From Methanocrinis alkalitolerans (GTDB lineage: Archaea > Halobacteriota > Methanosarcinia > Methanotrichales > Methanotrichaceae), in the NCBI RefSeq assembly GCF_029167205.1, contig NZ_JARFPL010000013.1, positions 5,093 to 69,092 on the forward strand: a stretch of 64,000 bases of DNA, given 5' to 3'. This document shows positions 58,585-64,000 of the stretch, piece by piece; within the stretch, counting starts at the first letter, position 1, and every line of letters starts with the position of its first letter. Under the pieces are notes generated by a model, which was not told the origin of the DNA, made no database searches, and saw only the letters and a list, made by a program, of their open reading frames with translations. Position numbers and translations under genes: made by a program.

Positions 58585-60537
58585 GTGGATATAGCCAGCG
58601 GCTCGCCCAGGAGCAAGCGAGCTCCCAGCTATGCCCTCTTCATCCTCTCGGGGGATGGCGAAGAGCGCCACCCGATGGTCACAAGACAGAAGCTGGTGAG
58701 GATGATCAGGCAGGGCGCCCCAGATATGGTGGCGGTGGACAACGTCCACGAGCTCGCCGCCGACAGAGGAGATCTGGTCAGGCTCTTGAGGCAGTTGCCC
58801 CCGGCGACGAAGCTCGTCCAGGTGACGGGAGGAGAGAGGCCCCAATCCCTGGTTCGGATCGCCCGGAGTCACGGGATCGCCTTCGATCGGCTCGATCCCA
58901 TGGACGAGGCCGAGACCTGCGCCCGCCTCGCCTCAAAGGGGGTAGGAAGCGTCGTCTCCGCCTTCGAGGAGAAGACCTGGATCAAGGTCAGCCGCAGGAG
59001 GTCTCCGGGGCGGGGTGGGTGGTCCCAAAAGAGGTACACGAGAAAGATCCACGGATCGGTGAAGGCCCTCTCCCGGGAGGTGGAGGAGAGGCTCCGGGAG
59101 GAGGGGCACCGGTTCGCCGTCCGGTCCGTAGAGGGGATCGGCGGCTACACAAGAAGCGAGTTCGTGGTGGAGGCGGAGAGGAGCGAGGTCCACATCTCCT
59201 CGGGATATCGGGGAGACGCCCAGATCAGGGTGGAGGGGGTGGAGCGGGACCGGCTCAACTTCGAGCCCCTCCGCCGGAGGAGGGGCTACATCATCGCCGG
59301 GATCGATCCCGGCACCACCACCGGGATCGCAGCCCTCAACCTGAATGGAGAGCTTGTAGACCTCGTCAGCGCGAGGGCCATATCAGCCCCGGACGTAATA
59401 GAGTGGCTTTCTGATCGGGGCAAGCCCCTGGTGGTGGCAACCGACGTCTTCCCGACTCCGGGGGCCGTCGAGAAGGTGAAGAGGTCCTTCTCCGCCGTCC
59501 TCTACTCTCCGGGTGGTGAGATCCCCTCCGAGGAGAAGATCGCCCTCGCCCGGGGGTACGGCTACAGGAACGATCACGAACGCGACGCCCTAGCCGCGGC
59601 CGCCAGCGCCTACAAGAAGTACAGAAACAAGTTCCAGCAGGTTGAAAAGAAGTGCCCTCCGGAGATCGACCCCGAGGAGGTGAAGGCTCTGGTGGTTCGG
59701 GGCCTATCGATAGACCAGGCGATATCCGGCATGACGACTCCGCCGGAGGGGGAGCCTCCGGCCGCAAAGGAGACGAAGCTTCCGGTCGGCTCTGACGCCT
59801 CGGCTCAGATGGCGGAGAAGAGACGGCAGGCTGACCAGATCCGGCGGCTGAAGGGGTTTGTGGAGGAGCTACAGGCTCAGCTGGCGAAGGAGGAGGAGAC
59901 GCGCCGCCGCCTGGAATCTAAGATCGAGAGGCTGAAGGATAAGAACCGCCGGGAGATCAAAAGGGACCAGGAGATCAGGATAAGAGAGAAGGAGATCGAT
60001 AGGCTCCGGGGCCTCCTCCGGCAGGAGAGGAAGGTCAACAGAAGGCTGAAGTCGAGGCTCAAAAGGGAGAGGAGGGCAGAAGAGCTGGAGGAGGGGGCTG
60101 TGGGAAGGGCCGTCAAGGAGGTCGCCTCCTTCTCCCGGGACTCCCTCATCGAGGCGGCGGGCCGGCTTGGCATCGTTAAGGGGGACGTCGTCCTCCTCCA
60201 GGACGCCAGCGGCGGCGGCCCCTCCGCCGCAGACCTCCTCATAGAGATGGAGGTGGAGGCGGTGATCGTCGGGACGTATATGGACCCCAAGGTGGAGGGG
60301 CACCTGATGGACGGCGGGGTCCCCGTCCTCTCCATCCAGGAGGTGCCGGTGAAGAGGGTGGCGGGGGTCGCCATCTTCGACCCCAGGGATCTGGAGGAGG
60401 CGAAGGGAGGATGGGGAGAGCGGAGCCGGGAGAGGGTGGCGAGAAGGAAGGCCGAATGGCTTGAGGGGATGATCCAGGAGTACAGGGCGGAGCGGAGAAA
60501 GGACGAGCGTCAGAGGCGAAAGAAGATAGAAGGCTGA
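58585..60537 (+). CDS. DUF460 protein (RNase H-like fold with coiled coil)
   Basis: A 650-residue archaeal DUF460 (COG2433) protein. It begins VDIASGSPRSKRAPSYALFI and contains a second RNase H-like block IIAGIDPGTTTGIAALNLNG (residues about 235-260), then YGYRNDHERDALAAAASAYK. A long charged coiled coil (about 400-520, RRQADQIRRLKGFVEELQAQ and following) and a C-terminal domain follow. The family may be a nuclease or resolvase-like factor; no role is established. The frame continues upstream without a standard start, and GAGGTGATC (58554-58562) is 22 bases before GTG 58585, so the true start is uncertain. Confidence 0.85.
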   Translation: MDIASGSPRSKRAPSYALFILSGDGEERHPMVTRQKLVRMIRQGAPDMVAVDNVHELAADRGDLVRLLRQLPPATKLVQVTGGERPQSLVRIARSHGIAFDRLDPMDEAETCARLASKGVGSVVSAFEEKTWIKVSRRRSPGRGGWSQKRYTRKIHGSVKALSREVEERLREEGHRFAVRSVEGIGGYTRSEFVVEAERSEVHISSGYRGDAQIRVEGVERDRLNFEPLRRRRGYIIAGIDPGTTTGIAALNLNGELVDLVSARAISAPDVIEWLSDRGKPLVVATDVFPTPGAVEKVKRSFSAVLYSPGGEIPSEEKIALARGYGYRNDHERDALAAAASAYKKYRNKFQQVEKKCPPEIDPEEVKALVVRGLSIDQAISGMTTPPEGEPPAAKETKLPVGSDASAQMAEKRRQADQIRRLKGFVEELQAQLAKEEETRRRLESKIERLKDKNRREIKRDQEIRIREKEIDRLRGLLRQERKVNRRLKSRLKRERRAEELEEGAVGRAVKEVASFSRDSLIEAAGRLGIVKGDVVLLQDASGGGPSAADLLIEMEVEAVIVGTYMDPKVEGHLMDGGVPVLSIQEVPVKRVAGVAIFDPRDLEEAKGGWGERSRERVARRKAEWLEGMIQEYRAERRKDERQRRKKIEG

Positions 60538-60588
60538 AAGGGCGGCCCCTTCCCCAGGTACCCTATCCCCTCCTGAGCGAGGGGAGCG

Positions 60589-60597
60589 TTTTTAAAG
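60589..60597 (+). promoter_or_regulatory. TATA box for nadA
   Basis: TTTTTAAAG lies about 30 bases before ATG 60625, giving a nearly leaderless transcript. Confidence 0.55.
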
Positions 60598-60624
60598 TAA
60601 ATCCTCCCTCACTGCCTTCCAATC

Positions 60625-61518
60625 ATGCTCGCCGACGATATACTGAGGTTGAAGGAGGAGAAGAACGCCGTCATCCTCGCCCACAACTACCAGCCCGGCG
60701 ATGTCCAGGACGTCGCCGACCTTCGGGGCGACTCTCTGGAGCTCTCCCGGGCCGCCGCCAGGGAAGAGGCGGATCTGATCGTATTCTGTGGCGTCGACTT
60801 CATGGCGGAGACCGCGGCGATCCTATCCCCCGAGAAAAGGGTGATACTCTCCGGGGCCGGGGCCTGCTGCCCCATGGCTCAAATGATCACGGGCCGAGAG
60901 CTCCGGGGGTTCAAGGCCGAGCATCCCGCCGCCGCCGTCGTCTGCTACGTCAACTCCTCCGCCGAGGTCAAGGCCGAAAGCGACATCTGCTGCACTTCCG
61001 CCAACGGGATCGAGGTCGTAGCCTCCCTCTCTGAGGAGACGGTCCTCTTCGTCCCCGACAGAAACCTCGGAAGGTACGTCGCCCGGTTCACAGATAAGAA
61101 GATCATCCCCTGGGACGGCTACTGCTACGTCCACGACCGGTACACCACAGACGACGTCTTGCGGGCGAAATCCCTCCACCCGGAGGCTGAGGTCCTCGTC
61201 CACCCGGAGTGCAGGCCCGAGGTGATCGACCTCGCCGACGGCGTCTACAGCACCTCCGGGATGGCGAGGCGCGCTCTGGAGAGCCCCGCCCGAGAGTTCA
61301 TCATCGGGACAGAGGTGGGGATGAACTATCGGCTGAAGAAGGATAACCCGGGAAAGGAGTTTTACCCCCTCAGCGAAGGAGCGATCTGCGTCGACATGAA
61401 GAAGACGACCCTGGAGAAGGTCCTCTCGGCTCTGGTGACCCTCGAGCCGAGGGTGGTGGTCCCCAAGGAGATCGCGGATCGCGCGCGAGGCGCCATCGAG
61501 AGGATGCTGGAGGTATAG
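60625..61518 (+). CDS. nadA: Quinolinate synthase NadA
   Basis: A 297-residue protein of normal archaeal length. It opens with NAVILAHNYQPGDVQDVADL, and holds the 4Fe-4S ligands: AGACCPMAQM near residue 85, SDICCTSANGIEVV, and VHPECRPEVIDLADGVYSTS. GTEVGMNYRLKKDNPGKEFY is also a family motif. It condenses iminoaspartate and dihydroxyacetone phosphate to quinolinate for NAD synthesis. No nadB/aspartate dehydrogenase or nadC follows, unlike common archaeal operons. Confidence 0.95.
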   Translation: MLADDILRLKEEKNAVILAHNYQPGDVQDVADLRGDSLELSRAAAREEADLIVFCGVDFMAETAAILSPEKRVILSGAGACCPMAQMITGRELRGFKAEHPAAAVVCYVNSSAEVKAESDICCTSANGIEVVASLSEETVLFVPDRNLGRYVARFTDKKIIPWDGYCYVHDRYTTDDVLRAKSLHPEAEVLVHPECRPEVIDLADGVYSTSGMARRALESPAREFIIGTEVGMNYRLKKDNPGKEFYPLSEGAICVDMKKTTLEKVLSALVTLEPRVVVPKEIADRARGAIERMLEV

Positions 61519-61633
61519 TGGATATGGCCTCTTTGGGAAGATCGGCGTCGCCTGCCCTCCGGCATGCCCCCTCTCTTTTGCGGCGGGGTTTGACCGAAGA
61601 GTATCTTATCATGGAGAGCATCACCCCGTCCCG

Positions 61634-61813
61634 GTGATTTCCATCAGCCGATATATCAACGCCCATCAGCTCCGGCATCCCATGATTGTGGGGAGCGTTC
61701 TCATGCTATTAGCAGCCGTGTATAGCGATGCGAACAAGCTGAGCATTGAGCCCCTGATTGAGATGATGGCGATGATCTTCCTCATCACCACCGCCGCAGT
61801 CTGGCGCAAGTGA
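61634..61813 (+). CDS. Possible small membrane protein
   Basis: A 59-codon frame from GTG 61634 (or 43 codons from ATG 61682): PMIVGSVLMLLAAVYSDANK and PLIEMMAMIFLITTAAVWRK give two hydrophobic stretches. There is no SD. Sequence between 61519 and 61633 shows nothing else. I treat it as tentative. Confidence 0.35.
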   Translation: MISISRYINAHQLRHPMIVGSVLMLLAAVYSDANKLSIEPLIEMMAMIFLITTAAVWRK

Positions 61814-61906
61814 GCTGCAGGCTACCGGCAGAATTCATTTATATGTTCACTCGACCCTTCGATCCCGCCACTCTCTCTTCTCAGAGGAGGACCGGCGGCC
61901 TCTCCT

Positions 61907-62389
61907 CTATTTCGCCCTCTCTCCATCTCTCCATCCCTCCATCTCGTAATGGGCCCGGCTTCCTCCCCGATCCCGCCACACCTCCAGGAGGCGGGCAAGA
62001 TCTCCGGCGATCCCCGCCGCCTCTCTTATCCTTTCAGGGGCGGCGCCCCCTCCGGGACGGCCTTCCTCCTCCAGCCGGCGGGCGAGATCGCAAAAGAACC
62101 GGGGGAGCCTCCCGGAGGCGAGGGCCTCGACGAGGCCGATGGAGTCGAGAACCCCCTCTGCCGCCACCTCGCCAGTAGCCGACCATCGGCCCCGGGACCC
62201 CAGGGCGTCCCCCGCGGGGCCGCCGTAGGTGAGGGTCAGGTGCCACGATACCTCCCCCCAGGGGTCCTGATCGACCCTGAAGGGGACGGGGTCTTCGTGA
62301 TCGATCCTCTCGCAATCCATCCCGGCGGGTCCGGCGCGCAAGACCTCCAAGTGGAGGGCTTCTCCGATCCTGTCGGCCTTCTCTCTCAC
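61907..62389 (-). CDS. Hypothetical protein
   Basis: A 160-residue soluble protein with no recognised family. Core sequence: EALHLEVLRAGPAGMDCERI, then EVSWHLTLTYGGPAGDALGS and LVEALASGRLPRFFCDLARR. The frame continues upstream of GTG 62389 for about 34 codons without any ATG, GTG or TTG, reading FGAILALDEDVREKADRIG at the junction, which looks coding. The true start may be unusual. It is divergent from the translation-factor-like gene at 62600. Confidence 0.5.
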   Translation of the reverse strand: MREKADRIGEALHLEVLRAGPAGMDCERIDHEDPVPFRVDQDPWGEVSWHLTLTYGGPAGDALGSRGRWSATGEVAAEGVLDSIGLVEALASGRLPRFFCDLARRLEEEGRPGGGAAPERIREAAGIAGDLARLLEVWRDRGGSRAHYEMEGWRDGERAK

Positions 62390-62542
62390 GTCCTCATCGA
62401 GGGCGAGGATCGCCCCGAAGGATGGAGGAGGCGGTCTTCTCCGATCCGTCGATCTCGTCTTTTCCGTCTCTTTCCCCTCCGGCAGATCCTAGTTGCGTCG
62501 TCTCGGTCCGGTCGGCGAAGATAAAGGGATGTCGGAGGGATC

Positions 62543-62550
62543 TTTTAAGG
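62543..62550 (+). promoter_or_regulatory. TATA-like box for the EF-Tu-like gene
   Basis: TTTTAAGG is about 50 bases before ATG 62600. Confidence 0.35.
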
Positions 62551-62599
62551 TCCGGGCCACCACAAAGCCTATTATCGTCGAGAATATCTCCCGCCATCT

Positions 62600-63568
62600 A
62601 TGGCAAATCTAAACGTGGCGATCCTCGGCCCCCAGGGGTACGCAAAAGAGGTGGGCAAAAAGGGCACATCCACCGACATCACCTTCTACAACCTCAAGAG
62701 GGGCGAGAGCACCGTCACCATCGTCGAGCCGACCCGGTATCCGGAGAGGCTCGCTCCCCTATTCTTTGCGGCGTCCCTCGCTGAGAAGGCGGTCGTCGTC
62801 GTCGACGAGATAGACGCCTCCTTCGGCGAGTCCGTCATCATGCTCCAGGCCCTCGGGATAAGAGATGGGTACATAATCCTGCGAAACTACATCGACCAGG
62901 GCCGGATAGCGCCCATCGTCAGGGGGACGGTCCTGGAGAGGTATGAGGAGATCGACGACGACCCCATAGGGCTCCGGGAGCGGCTCCTCGACGAGGCGGA
63001 CCGGATAGCCGACGAGCCTCCATCCCCGGAGGAGAGGGGGGGCGCGATCCCCATCGACCACTTCTTCAACGTCCGGGGGATAGGGACGGTCATCCTGGGG
63101 ACCGTCGCCGGAGGGGTCGTAAGAAAACACGAGACGGTGAGGGTCCTCCCCGGGGAGAAGACCGCCCTCGTCAGGTCGATCCAGAAGCACGACGACGACT
63201 TCGACTGGGCTCGGGCCGGCGACCGGGCCGGGATCGCCCTCAAGAACGTCGACGCCGAGGAGTTGGACCGAGGCGACGTCCTGTCCAGCGACGACTCCCT
63301 CCGGGTCGAGGCGAGCCTATCGGCCGGAGCGGAACTCATCGCCTACTGGCCAGCGCCCCTCAAGGAGGGGATGGTCCTTCATATCGGCTACTGGATGCAG
63401 TTTCTCCCGGCGAGGGTCGCCTCCGTCGAGGCCGGCGACGACTGGAGGAGGCCGCTCCTCGGCCTTGAGCTGGAGAAGCCCCTCGTCTACCGGCCCGGCG
63501 ATCGGGCCGTCATCTGCCAGCTGGAGGGGAGCAAGCTGCGGATCGCCGGGACGGTGGAGCTTCCCTAA
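62600..63568 (+). CDS. EF-Tu/SelB-like protein with degenerate GTPase domain
   Basis: A 322-residue protein related to translation GTPases. It starts LNVAILGPQGYAKEVGKKGT, where the P-loop GxxxxGK[ST] of EF-Tu should be but is shortened and altered; DxxG is also not evident. Two later domains are well kept: IPIDHFFNVRGIGTVILGTV, then GVVRKHETVRVLPGEKTALV and VRSIQKHDDDFDWARAGDRA, GIALKNVDAEELDRGDVLSS, as in EF-Tu domains 2 and 3. GTP hydrolysis seems lost. Methanogens without selenocysteine carry such SelB-like paralogues; function unknown. Nothing around it suggests selenocysteine use. Confidence 0.85.
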   Translation: MANLNVAILGPQGYAKEVGKKGTSTDITFYNLKRGESTVTIVEPTRYPERLAPLFFAASLAEKAVVVVDEIDASFGESVIMLQALGIRDGYIILRNYIDQGRIAPIVRGTVLERYEEIDDDPIGLRERLLDEADRIADEPPSPEERGGAIPIDHFFNVRGIGTVILGTVAGGVVRKHETVRVLPGEKTALVRSIQKHDDDFDWARAGDRAGIALKNVDAEELDRGDVLSSDDSLRVEASLSAGAELIAYWPAPLKEGMVLHIGYWMQFLPARVASVEAGDDWRRPLLGLELEKPLVYRPGDRAVICQLEGSKLRIAGTVELP

Positions 63569-63572
63569 AACC

Positions 63573-63882
63573 TCACTCCACCAGGACGGCGGTCCCGGAG
63601 GCGGAGACCATCAGCATCCCGCCGTTCTGCCCCAGGGTCTCGTAGTCGAGGTCGACGCTGAGGACGGCGTTGGCCCCGAGCCTCTTTGCCTCCTCCTCCA
63701 TCTCGAAGAGGGCGATCTCCTTTGTCCGCCGCAGCTCCTTCTCGTAGGCCCCCGACCTTCCGCCGACGATGTCCCTGATCCCGGCGAAGACGTCCTTGAA
63801 GATGTTGGCGCCGAGGATCGCCTCGCCGCTGACTATTCCGAACCTTAACTCCCAATTGATAGGGAATATAAATTGTAACTAT
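63573..63882 (-). pseudogene. UPF0145 (YbjQ-like) gene, start lost and frameshifted
   Basis: From 63839 downward the minus strand reads GIVSGEAILGANIFKDVFAG, IRDIVGGRSGAYEKELRRTK and LSVDLDYETLGQNGGMLMVS, a full match to YbjQ-family proteins. Upstream no ATG, GTG or TTG exists in this frame before a stop. One base earlier in frame, VTIYIPYQLGVKV follows an AAGGAGG site (63887-63893), but begins with ATA. A one-base shift at 63840 joins the two pieces. A sequencing error could cause part of this. Confidence 0.6.
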
Positions 63883-64000
63883 TCAGCCTCCTTTTCAGAA
63901 TACCCGAAATAAGCGTGAAAAATGGATGACGATATATTCGTAGTCAATATCTAGATTTAACCGAAAAATTTATGATATATAAAAGCTTATTTTTTGGTGA

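Noticed and set aside
62394..62597. 67-codon minus-strand frame upstream of the 160-aa hypothetical
   Set aside because: It overlaps sequence that reads better in the frame of the neighbouring gene and has no SD or recognisable feature.
62600..63568. True selenocysteine elongation factor SelB
   Set aside because: The GTPase site is missing, the C-terminal domain IV is absent, and no selenocysteine genes or in-frame UGA genes were seen nearby.
1..64000. tRNA or rRNA genes
   Set aside because: I looked for TTCGANTC-type T-arms and conserved rRNA strings and saw none convincing; a tRNA scan would settle it.

Overview
The window is a G+C-rich stretch of a euryarchaeal methanogen chromosome. Archaeal markers are peptide release factor aRF1 (NIKS and GGQ motifs), ribosomal protein eS1/S3Ae, RIO2 kinase, KptA, archaeal-type AMP phosphorylase and TATA-box promoters followed by GGAGGTGAT-type ribosome binding sites. 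Methanogen markers are the CODH maturation ATPase CooC, the methanopterin enzyme MptA (GTP cyclohydrolase IV), an F420H2-oxidase-type flavoprotein (FprA) and DUF2117/DUF2098 proteins. CooC, an isocitrate dehydrogenase (partial oxidative TCA arm) and overall gene style suggest Methanosarcinales, probably Methanotrichaceae (Methanothrix-like). That last step is inference: no rRNA, tRNA or mcr gene was seen.

Layout. 1-3.1 kb: an Fe3+-siderophore/cobalamin ABC importer (binding protein cut by the window edge, permease, ATPase) with a frameshifted remnant of a second binding protein between. 3.4-8.8 kb: small hypothetical genes, a metallo-beta-lactamase/double-rhodanese protein coupled to a secreted protein, MsrA and an AlkD-like glycosylase. 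8.8-18.2 kb: U32 peptidase, TauE/SafE transporter, TPR protein, and a minus-strand operon of degenerate ATPase, MscS channel, FprA and PanE-like reductase. 18.4-25.7 kb: a secreted repeat protein, then information-processing genes (eS1-cooC, methylthio-nucleoside phosphorylase, aRF1, UPF0201, TIM-barrel isomerase, translin). 25.7-29.7 kb: a minus-strand operon of membrane protein, MoxR, DUF58 and LarA-like racemase. 29.8-31.1 kb: an IS200/IS605-type element with a frameshifted tnpB. 31.2-35.3 kb: a Cache/HAMP/SpoIIE phosphatase and a four-gene minus-strand operon starting with a 51-aa zinc ribbon.

35.7-41.6 kb is the most distinctive block. All genes are on one strand: an ArsR repressor with a Cys-Val-Cys motif, an ArsP/DUF318 permease, a secreted DNRLRE-like protein, a thioredoxin-CcdA fusion, an anchored double-rhodanese protein with a ten-unit NNPAS repeat, a CxxC mini-thioredoxin and a DGC-domain protein. 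Together they look like a thiol/sulfur (or thiophilic metalloid) system that moves reductant and sulfur across the membrane. 41.9-42.6 kb is AT-rich mobile-element debris: a tnpB fragment plus a 286-bp inverted-repeat element.

42.6-64 kb: AMP phosphorylase; a DUF92 membrane protein divergent from a cis-prenyltransferase homologue without the usual N-terminal catalytic motif; KptA; MptA; an IS1634-type remnant; phosphoglycerate kinase followed by a 187-bp MITE with a 10-bp target duplication; DHH phosphoesterase, TrkA, type-4 uracil-DNA glycosylase; a nucleotidyltransferase preceded by a 30-aa membrane microprotein; isocitrate dehydrogenase, RIO2, DUF460, NadA; a translation-factor-like protein lacking a P-loop; and a broken UPF0145 gene. 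Mobile-element insertions recur in AT-rich islands (about 42.0-42.5, 49.2-49.6 and 51.0-51.2 kb), mostly just outside genes.
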